Shown here piece after piece: positions 26,727 to 34,745 of a stretch of 52,584 bases of DNA; position 1 is the stretch's first letter; each line of letters begins with the position of its first letter. Where the stretch lies: contig SUWZ01000019.1 in the NCBI GenBank assembly GCA_015061185.1, positions 1 through 52,584 on the forward strand, written 5' to 3'. Under the pieces are notes generated by a model. The model did no database searches. It saw nothing but the letters and a program-made list of their open reading frames with translations, and was not told where the DNA came from. The position numbers and the translations under genes are program-made. Origin of the DNA: Bacteroidales bacterium. GTDB taxonomy: Bacteria > Bacteroidota > Bacteroidia > Bacteroidales > Paludibacteraceae.

Positions 26727-27938
26727 TTAATCTATGCGTAATTCTTCTTTATCCTCCTTTTTAAATGAGATTCGCTCAAAGGGGTTCTTTACTCGCTTAC
26801 CAAAGTCAGGCATAGCCCAACCTAAGCCCATTTGAAGACATTCGACCTTTAGTAAGTGTGTTTTTAGCTCTATAATTCCAAAGAATTTCGGAGTAAAATA
26901 GAATCGGGTAACAGCTTTTGTATATAGAATGTTTTCGATGCGATTTTCATACTTTTCTCCATTTTCATCGTATTTAGGAAATTTAATTTTGGAGAAACAG
27001 TAGATTCCAACATGTAACCCAACATTAACCCGGTGAGTAGTAATTTCATTTGCCAATGCCACACCGGCTCGAATACGGTTGTACATGCGATTTTCTTTGA
27101 TAAAGTTGTATCGAGTGTTTATGGTTCTTTGAGTTCCATCGTATGCGTCATTGAAGAAGCAATCTGCAGCTAAACCTATTCTATATGCGTTAGATAAGGG
27201 TAGGTATAGACCTGCATTGATGGCTGCATTTATGTAATAATCTTGCTTTCTTTCCAATTGGTTGGCTCCTGCAGTTCCGTAAATTTCCAGAGCCATGCAT
27301 CTATCGACAGGTTTGGCCGGATAATCAATAGGGAGCGGCCATACGTTGGGAGTGTACTTAAGACCTAATTTTAAATTTGCAAGATAGCAATTTTGTGCGT
27401 CAAGGGTAACATTCCCATTGAAATAAGCCATGACGTCTGCACCAATGTTGATAATCCACTGTGATAGGGGATTCCCAAATTTTGTTCCCAATGCAAAGTC
27501 CATATTTAATCCACCGCACGCAAATCCGGTAATTGGGAAATAGTCATACCGATAACCTTCTTGATTGATTATTCCTGCTAATCCGCCTCCCCATTTGAGA
27601 TTTAGAGCGAATCGGTTGGTGTGAACAATAGCCCAATGAAAGTAAGGGTAAGCGTGAATTGCGTGATGCATAAATTCTGGTTCATTAATTTTTAGGTAAC
27701 CGGTTGCAAAACCTAATGTTGGGAAGTTGTAGGTATATTCCCAATTTCTATTTCCAAAAAGAGGTAGTTCCATTCCTAACTCCCCTCCATAACAATTTCC
27801 ATTGTCTGATAATGACCAACCATAGTAACCATCAGCCTTAAACCTATATATGGTGTTTTTTTGTCCGAATACAGAAGTCGAAAAAAATGAAACTAAAAGT
27901 ACTATTGTTGTTATACCTATCTTATGTGTAGTTGCCAT
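26727..27938 (-). CDS. Outer membrane acyloxyacyl hydrolase / lipid A deacylase (PagL-like)
   Basis: The 403-residue protein has a signal peptide (about 1-25, ending SVFGQ) and then a pattern of alternating beta strands expected of an outer membrane barrel. The last part (FFGIIELKTHLLKVECLQMG and LGWAMPDFGK) resembles the terminal strands of Bacteroidales proteins annotated as acyloxyacyl hydrolases, a PagL-related group thought to remove acyl chains from lipid A. I cannot point to the His-Ser-Glu catalytic set with certainty. The gene stands alone between the tRNA block and a spacer containing a family A element. Confidence 0.6.
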   Translation of the reverse strand: MATTHKIGITTIVLLVSFFSTSVFGQKNTIYRFKADGYYGWSLSDNGNCYGGELGMELPLFGNRNWEYTYNFPTLGFATGYLKINEPEFMHHAIHAYPYFHWAIVHTNRFALNLKWGGGLAGIINQEGYRYDYFPITGFACGGLNMDFALGTKFGNPLSQWIINIGADVMAYFNGNVTLDAQNCYLANLKLGLKYTPNVWPLPIDYPAKPVDRCMALEIYGTAGANQLERKQDYYINAAINAGLYLPLSNAYRIGLAADCFFNDAYDGTQRTINTRYNFIKENRMYNRIRAGVALANEITTHRVNVGLHVGIYCFSKIKFPKYDENGEKYENRIENILYTKAVTRFYFTPKFFGIIELKTHLLKVECLQMGLGWAMPDFGKRVKNPFERISFKKEDKEELRID

Positions 27939-28057
27939 TAGTTTTTATTTACCCATGAAGGAATTAGAAATAAAATATAACTTTAAAAGTTGCCTAATTT
28001 GAAAATCAAAAGATTAAAAACTTCTATTAGGTATGTAATTTTGTAACCTAAATTTAA

Positions 28058-28251
28058 GAAGTTGTTTTAAATTTTATTTCGACCTTATTTGAGAGTGATT
28101 TTTAAGATTATTTTTATTATTCTTTTGAAGTTAATAGCGGACTATTCTCAAAAAAAATAATAGTGAAAAGAGCTTAAAAAGCGCTTCAAAGATGCCGAAA
28201 AAAAGAGAGTGAAGCTCAAAATCGACTTTATAATAAAATTTAAACAGCTTC
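28058..28251 (+). repeat. Inverted-repeat element family A, full copy
   Basis: A 194-bp element with terminal inverted repeats GAAGTTGTTTTAAATTTTAT at the left and ATAAAATTTAAACAGCTTC at the right. It is flanked by a 3-bp direct repeat TAA (28055-28057 and 28252-28254). The two flanks repeat in the same direction, so they are not part of the inverted repeat and mark a target duplication. There is no coding capacity. Confidence 0.85.
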
Positions 28252-28388
28252 TAAACAACTTTTACGCAAATTTCATAAAAATCTTGGATATTTGCAAACC
28301 TTTTTTTCGGAAATGGTTAAATTATAGAAATTGCAATCAAAAATCTAAATCTCTACCTACTCCACCAGAAGTTTGTATTCAACAATAA

Positions 28389-28421
28389 GTTGAGAGATAT
28401 TTCAAAATTTCTTTATCTTTG
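28389..28421 (+). promoter_or_regulatory. Promoter of the CinA-family gene
   Basis: GTTG at 28389-28392 is followed after 21 bases by TATCTTTG at 28414-28421, a perfect -7 match, about 76 bases before the ATG at 28498. Confidence 0.6.
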
Positions 28422-28497
28422 TAAAAACTTAGAAGTTGTATAAATTTCATTTTTTTAAGTCACTAATTACGAAATTTGCAAATTTACAGATGTATAT

Positions 28498-29034
28498 ATG
28501 GAGACGAAGAGTAATAGAGGTCAAAAAGAGTGTGATGCAGTTCCGGAAATAGCATTGGCAGAAATATTGAAGCAAAATAGGTGGACAATTTCTACTGCAG
28601 AAAGTTGCACCGGAGGAAGAATAGGAGCTTTATTGACGAAGCACCCCGGAAGTTCTGTTTTTTATAAGGGGTCGGTGATTGCCTATTGCAACGAAGTGAA
28701 ACAGTCTGTTTTAGGAGTTCAATCCGATATATTGGAAAGCCAAGGAGCCGTTTCTGCACCCGTTGTGGAGCAAATGGCACAAGGGGTTGTGAGATTACTG
28801 AAAACAGATTTAGCAATAGCTGTTTCAGGAATAGCCGGTCCCGATGGGGGAACAGCTGAAAAACCCGTAGGTATGGTTTGGATGGCGGTCTCTGATGGGC
28901 AAAATACAAAGAGTGAATGTTGTTATTTCGGTACAAACAGGGAAGAGAATATGAGAAAAATTACAGAAAAGGCAATTTTTTTTGCAAAAGAATTTGCTGA
29001 AAATAAAAAAGATTGTACCTTTGCACCTCGATAA
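28498..29034 (+). CDS. pncC: CinA-family nicotinamide-nucleotide amidohydrolase (PncC-like)
   Basis: The 178-residue protein is the stand-alone C-terminal CinA domain: TISTAESCTGGRIGALLTKHPGSS at about 31-54 (with the catalytic serine region in AESCTGG), YKGSVIAYCNEVKQSVLGV, and AVSGIAGPDGGTAEKPVGMVW at about 108-128. It deamidates NMN to NaMN in pyridine-nucleotide salvage. Its 3' end overlaps the promoter of the following ribosomal protein operon. In many Bacteroidales a cinA-type gene precedes rpmB, as here. Confidence 0.88.
   Translation: METKSNRGQKECDAVPEIALAEILKQNRWTISTAESCTGGRIGALLTKHPGSSVFYKGSVIAYCNEVKQSVLGVQSDILESQGAVSAPVVEQMAQGVVRLLKTDLAIAVSGIAGPDGGTAEKPVGMVWMAVSDGQNTKSECCYFGTNREENMRKITEKAIFFAKEFAENKKDCTFAPR
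28993..29023 (+). promoter_or_regulatory. Promoter of the rpmB-rpmG operon, inside the end of pncC
   Basis: TTTG (28993-28996), 19 bases, then TACCTTTG (29016-29023): an excellent Bacteroidota promoter. It lies in the last codons of the CinA-family gene and gives an rpmB leader of about 165 bases. Confidence 0.75.
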
Positions 29035-29103
29035 TGATTCTGCGAAGATGCATGCAGGTTATGTCGAAAAAAAAGGAAAGATAAGGGGATTTATAGTTTG
29101 AAT

Positions 29104-29143
29104 TTCTGATAGTTACGCTGCTTTCCGAGAGGAAAGATCAGAA
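29104..29143 (+). ncRNA. Leader hairpin upstream of rpmB
   Basis: TTCTGAT (29104-29110) pairs with ATCAGAA (29137-29143); inside, CTTTCC (29121-29126) and GGAAAG (29131-29136) form a perfect stem closed by the GNRA tetraloop GAGA. A ten-base bulge lies on the 5' side. No T run follows, so it is not a simple terminator. A cis-regulatory role in the ribosomal protein mRNA is an inference. Confidence 0.45.
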
Positions 29144-29194
29144 GAAAATTAAGCCTCCTACTTTATATGTAAAACTATTAGATTTTATACAGCG

Positions 29195-29428
29195 ATGTCA
29201 AAAATTTGTGAAATTACTGGTAAAACTGCAATGAATGGAAACAATGTTTCTCACTCAAAGAGGAGAACAAAGAGAACATTCGATGTAAATTTGTTTACGA
29301 AGAAATTTTATTGGCCTGAACAAGATTGTTGGATTCGTCTTAAGGTTTCAGCAAAGGGTCTTCGTATTATCAATAAGAAAGGTATTAATGCAGCATTGAT
29401 TGATGCGGCAAGAAAGGGTATCATTTAA
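29195..29428 (+). CDS. rpmB: 50S ribosomal protein L28
   Basis: The 77-residue protein begins [27 protein letters not shown] (motif split across 1-27), the typical L28 start, and ends with the [17 protein letters not shown] region. Length is normal. It is the first gene of a ribosomal cluster; rpmG starts 14 bases later with the Shine-Dalgarno-like AAAGGAGG between them. Confidence 0.97.
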   Translation: MSKICEITGKTAMNGNNVSHSKRRTKRTFDVNLFTKKFYWPEQDCWIRLKVSAKGLRIINKKGINAALIDAARKGII

Positions 29429-29442
29429 AGGAGGATTGTATA

Positions 29443-29631
29443 ATGGCAAAGAAAAGTAAAGAAAGTCGCGTGCAAGTTATTTTAGAGTGCACCGAACATA
29501 AGGATAGTGGAATGCCGGGAACTTCTCGTTACATCACTACTAAAAATAGGAAGAATACTCCTGATAGATTGGAATTGAAGAAATATAATCCAATCTTGAA
29601 GAGATACACTATTCATAAAGAAATTAAGTAA
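29443..29631 (+). CDS. rpmG: 50S ribosomal protein L33
   Basis: The 62-residue protein reads [20 protein letters not shown] and then [20 protein letters not shown], the standard L33 pattern, ending [16 protein letters not shown]. It lacks the four-cysteine zinc motif of C+ paralogues (only one Cys), so it is a C- type L33. It lies between rpmB and the DUF4295 gene in one operon. Confidence 0.97.
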   Translation: MAKKSKESRVQVILECTEHKDSGMPGTSRYITTKNRKNTPDRLELKKYNPILKRYTIHKEIK

Positions 29632-29650
29632 TCTTAAAATTGATTGAATC

Positions 29651-29803
29651 ATGGCAAAAAAAGCGGTTGCAACTCTACAAAAAGGTGAAGGTCGTGCTTA
29701 CGCTAAAGTAATCAAGATGGTTAAGTCTCCTAAAACTGGTGCTTACTATTTCGACGAGCGTATGGTTCACAACGACGATGTAAAAGAGTATTTGGCTAAA
29801 TAA
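29651..29803 (+). CDS. DUF4295 small basic protein
   Basis: This 50-residue protein reads MAKKAVATLQKGEGRAYAKV, IKMVKSPKTGAYYFDERMVH and NDDVKEYLAK in order. It matches the DUF4295 family, a Bacteroidota-specific protein encoded directly after rpmG and probably ribosome-associated, given its basic composition and constant position. It starts 19 bases after the rpmG stop. In many Bacteroidota ftsY and rimO follow; here the operon ends with a terminator at 29875. Confidence 0.92.
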   Translation: MAKKAVATLQKGEGRAYAKVIKMVKSPKTGAYYFDERMVHNDDVKEYLAK

Positions 29804-29874
29804 ATACTGTACGAGATGCCTTATCTCTATAAGAATGTTTAATTTTTCTTTTATAAAGATAAGTCTTGATAAAA

Positions 29875-29911
29875 TATCACCCACGAGTTTTTTCTTAGTG
29901 GGTGATTTTTC
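29875..29911 (+). terminator. Terminator of the rpmB-rpmG-DUF4295 operon
   Basis: ATCACCCAC (29876-29884) pairs with GTGGGTGAT (29898-29906), followed by five Ts. Confidence 0.85.
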
Positions 29912-29992
29912 TTTAAATTATATTCTAAATCAGCGAGAAGGAAAAATTTCTAATTGTAAAGGTTCGCTTATAAATAGCAATTGATAGTCTTA

Positions 29993-30069
29993 GAAGCTGT
30001 TTTATTTTTTTTTAATATTTTAGCGTTTCACTCTCTCAAATATGTTCGAAATAAATTTTAAACAACTTC
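29993..30069 (-). repeat. Family A element, internally deleted short copy
   Basis: A 77-bp derivative with both ends (GAAGCTGTTTTATTTT and AAATTTTAAACAACTTC) and the CTCTCAAATATGTTCGAAAT arm but no centre. It is flanked by the direct repeat TTA (29990-29992, 30070-30072). Confidence 0.8.
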
Positions 30070-30235
30070 TTAGCGTAATTTCAATAAATAAGTATTGTTG
30101 ATTTTGAAGATCATTTTGTTCGGTGAAATTCGTCGAGAAGGTGCTTGGCGCATTGGAATAAAATGAGAAAAAAAAACTTTGGAAACAATTTGAACATACT
30201 ATATATTTTATTCGTAAATTATAGTAATGGGCTTA

Positions 30236-30421
30236 GGTGTTGTTTAAAATTTATTGAAAAATGTAGTAGAGTTTCTTTTGCTCGTTTTTCGCTTTTTTTG
30301 AGATGTTTTTAATCTGTTTTTATTGTTTTTTTTGAAATCAGTCCACAATTTACTGCAAAAGAAAAAAACTCTCCTTAAAAATTTCTCTCCGAATGGCTCG
30401 AAATAAAATTTTAACAACTTC
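30236..30421 (-). repeat. Family A element, full-length, reverse orientation
   Basis: A 186-bp copy read on the minus strand: GAAGTTGTTAAAATTTTATT at the right end, the TTTTGCAG and GTGGACTGATTTCAAAAA centre, and AATTTTAAACAACACC at the left. It is flanked by TTA (30233-30235, 30422-30424). It ends 48 bases before the pyruvate kinase start and fills most of the spacer. Its left end is GGTGTTG rather than GAAGTTG, so one end has diverged. Confidence 0.75.
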
Positions 30422-30469
30422 TTAAAAACTTGGTAAATTAACATTGAACGTCGATAAAGCATTAATATA

Positions 30470-31915
30470 ATGGATAAGCAAACAAAAATCATCGCTACAA
30501 TTTCTGATATCAGGTGTGAAAAAAATTTCATTCAGTCTCTTTTTGATGAAGGGATGAATGTGGTAAGAATGAATTCAGCTCACATAGATGAAGAGGGATT
30601 TGATAGAATCATAAATAATACACGAGCGGTTTCCAATGAAATTGGAATTTTGATGGATACCAAAGGTCCGGAGGTTCGTACAACTGTGTGTCAAGAACCA
30701 CTTGAAATAAAAGCCGGAGATATTATTAAAATGACCGGGGCTCCTGATGAGTGTACTACGAAAGAGTTGGTTTGTGTTAGTTATAGAGATTTTGTTAAAG
30801 ATGTATCTGTTGGGAGTGATATTCTGTTTGATGATGGCGAGATTGATGTGAAAGTGATTAGTAAGACAGATGACTATTTGCTTTGTGAAGCAATGAATGA
30901 TGGTGTACTTGGAAGTAGAAAAAGTGTTAATGTGCCTGGGGTACGTATTAATTTGCCATCTTTAACCGAGAAGGATAAAAAGAATATCTTATTTGCTATC
31001 GACAGGGATATTGATTTTATAGCACATTCTTTCGTTAGGAATAAACAAGATGTACTTGATATTCAGGCGATTTTAGATGAACATAAAAGTCCTATAAAGA
31101 TTATTGCTAAAATCGAAAATCAAGAGGGGGTTGATAATATTGATGAGATATTAGAGGTGGCATACGGGGTGATGGTTGCTCGAGGAGATTTGGGAATAGA
31201 AATACCGCAAGAAAAAATTCCAAGTATTCAACGTGTATTGATTCGTAAGTGCGTGGTGGCGAAAAAACCAGTTATAGTGGCTACTCAAATGTTACATTCG
31301 ATGATTAAAAATCCGCGTCCTACTCGTGCAGAAGTTACCGATGTTGCCAATGCGATTTTTTATCGAACTGATGCTCTAATGTTGAGTGGCGAAACCGCTT
31401 ATGGAAAATATCCGGTAGAAGCTGTTCGAACGATGTCCAAAGTGGCGTCTGAGGCGGAAAAAACAAAATTAAAGGATAATGATATCAAAATTCCTTACCT
31501 TCATAATGAGGATGATATTACCTCCTTTTTAGCAAAGCAGGCTGTAAAATCTCAAGAATTGTTGAGTACAAAAGCTATAATTACAGATAGTTATACTGGG
31601 AAAACTGCCAGATATTTGGCGGCTTATAGAGGTGTAAATCCTATATTGGCAATTTGTTATAAGGAGCGTTTGGTGCGTCAACTTTCCCTTTCTTACGGGG
31701 TTACGCCAATATATCAAGAAGAAAAAGAGGATACAAGACACTATTTTTTTGCAGCGCTTAAAATGTTGATTGAAAATGGTTACCTAAAATTTTCTGATAA
31801 AGTTGCTTATTTAAGTGGTAGTCAGAATATTGGGGGTGGAACTACATTTTTAGAAATAAATAGCATAGACAATATTTTTTCCAACCAAAAGGAGTATTTG
31901 TTGCCTAATTTTTAG
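30470..31915 (+). CDS. pyk: Pyruvate kinase
   Basis: The 481-residue protein converts phosphoenolpyruvate and ADP to pyruvate and ATP. Markers: TKIIATISDI at 5-14, FDEGMNVVRMNSAH (about 26-39), LMDTKGPEVRTT (61-72), KIIAKIENQEGVDNIDEIL near 204, VMVARGDLGIEIP (about 233-245) and the active-site ATQMLHSMIKNPRPTRAEV (about 270-288). The C-terminal allosteric domain is present (TDSYTGKTARYLAAYRG). It is monocistronic, with a terminator at 31949-31994. No standard promoter was found between the family A element and the ATG. Confidence 0.96.
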   Translation: MDKQTKIIATISDIRCEKNFIQSLFDEGMNVVRMNSAHIDEEGFDRIINNTRAVSNEIGILMDTKGPEVRTTVCQEPLEIKAGDIIKMTGAPDECTTKELVCVSYRDFVKDVSVGSDILFDDGEIDVKVISKTDDYLLCEAMNDGVLGSRKSVNVPGVRINLPSLTEKDKKNILFAIDRDIDFIAHSFVRNKQDVLDIQAILDEHKSPIKIIAKIENQEGVDNIDEILEVAYGVMVARGDLGIEIPQEKIPSIQRVLIRKCVVAKKPVIVATQMLHSMIKNPRPTRAEVTDVANAIFYRTDALMLSGETAYGKYPVEAVRTMSKVASEAEKTKLKDNDIKIPYLHNEDDITSFLAKQAVKSQELLSTKAIITDSYTGKTARYLAAYRGVNPILAICYKERLVRQLSLSYGVTPIYQEEKEDTRHYFFAALKMLIENGYLKFSDKVAYLSGSQNIGGGTTFLEINSIDNIFSNQKEYLLPNF

Positions 31916-31948
31916 TTCCATGTTTGGAATCGATTTTTGGGTAAACTT

Positions 31949-31994
31949 GACGTCTTTCTTCCTGCGCATAGCGTGATAGAGAGACGTTTTTTTT
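31949..31994 (+). terminator. Terminator of pyk
   Basis: ACGTCT (31950-31955) pairs with AGACGT (31982-31987) with a further short pairing inside, followed by eight Ts. The loop is fairly large, so strength is uncertain. Confidence 0.6.
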
Positions 31995-32079
31995 ATTGTC
32001 GTAACTAGAATGATTGAATAAAATTGCAGCATTAAGTCGAAAAAATAGAAGAAATATTTTCAATTATTTAATTATTAAT

Positions 32080-32087
32080 TATATTTG
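32080..32087 (+). promoter_or_regulatory. -7 promoter element of the CotH operon
   Basis: TATATTTG, a perfect TAnnTTTG match, 104 bases before the ATG at 32192; the -33 element is not clear. Confidence 0.45.
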
Positions 32088-32191
32088 AGTGTCCGGTCTG
32101 TGTTTAAAGTTGTTTTATTTATTTTGAATTGCATAGATTGGGGCTAAAAGAATTCAAAGAACTACGTACAAATATAAAATAATAGTATAAT

Positions 32192-32680
32192 ATGAAATGG
32201 CAAAATTTTGAGAGAGCATTCCTCGTTTCGGTTACATTGTTTTTTATTTCATTCAATCTATTTGCGGAAAGGAATAGCATTATTTTAACGATGAAAGATG
32301 GTCGCGTTAATGCTGTTGCTTTGTTAGACGAACCTAAATTAACCTTTCCACAAGATAGTTTGCAAATCGAAACGGAAGATTTTAATTTGATAGTTAGTCG
32401 TCAAGATTTTTCATTCTATTCTTTTGGCGATTTTGAATCGACACTCATAAAAGAGAAATCTGTTGACAATTCATTTGTTTATTTAGATGGAGATATTTTG
32501 GTAGTAAAAGGCCGGTTGGCATCAAGTTTATTTTCAATAACTGATGTTGAAGGTAGGGTTTTCCCTCTCTCTCCCATGAAGGAAAGTGAAGAGCAAATAG
32601 AAATTTCTTTGAAAGGTGTTCCGGCAGGGGTTTATTGTATGGTTTTAGGGGATATGGTCTTTAAATTTGTTAGGCGATGA
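32192..32680 (+). CDS. Secreted protein of unknown function, partner of the CotH-like gene
   Basis: The 162-residue protein has a signal peptide (about 1-25, with the hydrophobic run FLVSVTLFFISFNLFA). The next part, ILTMKDGRVNAVALLDEPKL followed by TF and a D-S-L-Q-I-E motif, is the start found on many Bacteroidales secreted proteins (a KDG followed by a PKLTF block). The C-terminal half (about 105-162) looks like a type IX sorting domain (SSLFSITDVEGRVFPLSP, GVPAGVYCMVL, FKFVRR). There is little room for a catalytic domain between them. It overlaps the CotH gene by four bases (ATGA), so the two are translationally coupled. Function is unknown. Confidence 0.65.
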   Translation: MKWQNFERAFLVSVTLFFISFNLFAERNSIILTMKDGRVNAVALLDEPKLTFPQDSLQIETEDFNLIVSRQDFSFYSFGDFESTLIKEKSVDNSFVYLDGDILVVKGRLASSLFSITDVEGRVFPLSPMKESEEQIEISLKGVPAGVYCMVLGDMVFKFVRR

Positions 32681-34467
32681 AGATAAAATTATGTAGTTTG
32701 TCGTTTTTTTTGGGGGTGCTTTGCTCTCTCAATGTTTTTGCATCAGATGTCTTGTATATCTATAAAAAGGATTCGACAGTTGTTGGGTATCCTGTAGATT
32801 ATGTAAAAGCAATTCATGCAGATGCAGAGGAGCATATTGTATATGTTGGAGAGAATAGTTATTCCTGTCCGGTTTCAGAGATTGACAGAGTTTCCTTTGA
32901 CTCTCCTTTTTTGCCTCAGTTCATAACGTTTCATTTTAATGATAAATACAATCTGCAACTACCATCCAATATAGATTGTGTATATGATAGCACAGAAAAT
33001 TGTTGGCATGGATCGGTTAATTCTATTGGACACTATTTAGTACCTTCTTTTCAACTTAAATCGGGTGTGAAAGTCTATCTTGATGAAACAAGAGTAAAGA
33101 GTAAAAAAAGTGTTTTAAATTTTAAAGAGAGGGTGGAGTTGTTGTTAGTTGATTCCACTATACAACTATTATCGAAACAAGGGGAAGAGTCGTATCAATT
33201 TTTACCTTGTACGAATAAAGTTTTTGTGGATGTTCATTTTCCATCAGATACCGCAATGGTGAATAATGTATATATTTGGACAGAAGGAGGAGTTGATGTG
33301 CAAAGTAAAACAGAATATTTGAGAGCCAAGATGGAAATTTCAGACAATGGAGTTTATAGTGGTTATAGCGATTCTACTTATATCAAAGGAAGAGGAAATA
33401 CAACGTGGAGTAGCACTCATAAGAAACCCTATCGTTTAAAACTCTACTCAAAGGGCAAACCATTAGGGTTGGATAGAGGAAAAAGTTGGAATCTGCTAAA
33501 TAATTATCGAGATTCAAGTATGATGTGTAATGCTATGGCAATGAAGATAGGGCACATGCTTGGGATTCCTTTTACTAACCATATGTTGCCGGTCGATTTG
33601 TATCTTAATGGAGAGTATAGAGGAAATTATTCTTTTACAGAGAAAATAGGTATTGCCAATAATAGTGTAGATTCAGAAGAGGAGTTAGGGGCTTATATAT
33701 TGGAGTTTGATACCTATCTTTTTGAAGACCCTTATTCTAATAAATATCAAGAAATCTACAAAGATTCGTCCCATATATTTCACCTTCCCTTTTGCATTTC
33801 AGAGCCGGATTTGGATGAGATGCCGGAGGAGCAAGCATCTTATTTCTTTTCTAAGGCAAAATTGGATTTGAAAGCTTTGGAAGAGGCAATTGTGGGAAAG
33901 GATTCTGATGACATATTGAATCATATAGATGTAGAGTTGTTGGCCAAAACTTTTTTTGTTTATGATGTAACGTTTAATAACGAAGTGAATTGGCCTAAGA
34001 GTGTCTATTTCTATAAATTGGATACATTGGGTTCTTTGTTTAGTATGGGTCCATTATGGGATTTTGATTTGGCATTTGGACAATATTCTCAAATGTACGA
34101 TTTTCAGCCTGCTTTGGATTGGAGATTGTTAGGTACACCAATTTGGCCAAATGATGTTGGTTATTCTTATCGAGGAAGTGGCTATATGTTCTTTTATTAT
34201 ATCAGACAGAATAGAGCTTTTCAGAAGGCTTATTATGAAGTGTATAAAGAGTTTGCTCATCGTTTGCCGGAATTGTATGATTTTGCAGAGTCTTACTATT
34301 TGTATGGTAAATCATCGTTTGAAAAGAATGCGGAATTGTGGCAGTGTGGTAAAGATGCAGAAGCTCTGCTTACTCGTTTTAAAGAGTGGATTACTTATCG
34401 TATAGAGACGATTTATCGACACATGCGTGAGTATGATAGTTCTCTTCCTGAAAATCCTGATATTTGA
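32677..34467 (+). CDS. CotH kinase-family secreted protein
   Basis: The 596-residue protein has a signal peptide (about 1-23, ending LNVFAS). The N-terminus repeats the VSEIDRVSF motif typical of Bacteroidales surface proteins (about 67-75). The CotH domain spans about 180-520: STYIKGRGNTTW (about 232-243), KKPYRLKLYSKGKPLGL, SWNLLNNYRDSSMM, the YRGNYSFTEKIGI block and FSMGPLWDFDLAFGQYSQ (about 450-467). CotH of spore coats is an atypical protein kinase; a kinase role here is inferred only from the family. In anaerobes CotH-like proteins also occur with cellulosomes and surface assemblies. It is coupled to the small secreted gene and ends at a terminator. Confidence 0.85.
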   Translation: MKIKLCSLSFFLGVLCSLNVFASDVLYIYKKDSTVVGYPVDYVKAIHADAEEHIVYVGENSYSCPVSEIDRVSFDSPFLPQFITFHFNDKYNLQLPSNIDCVYDSTENCWHGSVNSIGHYLVPSFQLKSGVKVYLDETRVKSKKSVLNFKERVELLLVDSTIQLLSKQGEESYQFLPCTNKVFVDVHFPSDTAMVNNVYIWTEGGVDVQSKTEYLRAKMEISDNGVYSGYSDSTYIKGRGNTTWSSTHKKPYRLKLYSKGKPLGLDRGKSWNLLNNYRDSSMMCNAMAMKIGHMLGIPFTNHMLPVDLYLNGEYRGNYSFTEKIGIANNSVDSEEELGAYILEFDTYLFEDPYSNKYQEIYKDSSHIFHLPFCISEPDLDEMPEEQASYFFSKAKLDLKALEEAIVGKDSDDILNHIDVELLAKTFFVYDVTFNNEVNWPKSVYFYKLDTLGSLFSMGPLWDFDLAFGQYSQMYDFQPALDWRLLGTPIWPNDVGYSYRGSGYMFFYYIRQNRAFQKAYYEVYKEFAHRLPELYDFAESYYLYGKSSFEKNAELWQCGKDAEALLTRFKEWITYRIETIYRHMREYDSSLPENPDI

Positions 34468-34486
34468 GCAGTCCCCAATAAAAATT

Positions 34487-34518
34487 AAGAACCACTTTTC
34501 ACAAGGTGGTTCTTTTTT
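34487..34518 (+). terminator. Terminator of the CotH operon
   Basis: AAGAACCACTT (34487-34497) pairs with AAGGTGGTTCTT (34503-34514), followed by a T run. Confidence 0.85.
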
Positions 34519-34745
34519 GATTTATTCACAAACTTATTGGTTTCTCGAAAGGAAGATAGTTGCAAAAATTATGGCTTACAAAAGCAACACTCTTCTAATC
34601 GTCCATTGTTGAGTCTCTTTTGTGTAATTAGAGACTCTGTTTTAATTTTCTGATACAAAGATACAATGCTATATTTTTTTGTAAAATCCCTTTTATTAGG
34701 GATATTTTCAGAAATAGTCGCCACAGTTAGTGATATTCTTTGAAA
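34519..34745. other. Convergent spacer before the cytochrome c assembly gene
   Basis: The only structure seen is a six-base stem, AGTCTC/GAGACT, at about 34613-34638. It has no clear T run on the minus strand, so terminator function for the convergent gene is uncertain. Confidence 0.35.

Noticed and set aside
30244-30531. 95-residue minus-strand ORF before pyk
   Set aside because: It lies mostly in a family A element and runs into the start of pyk; other A copies do not keep this frame open.
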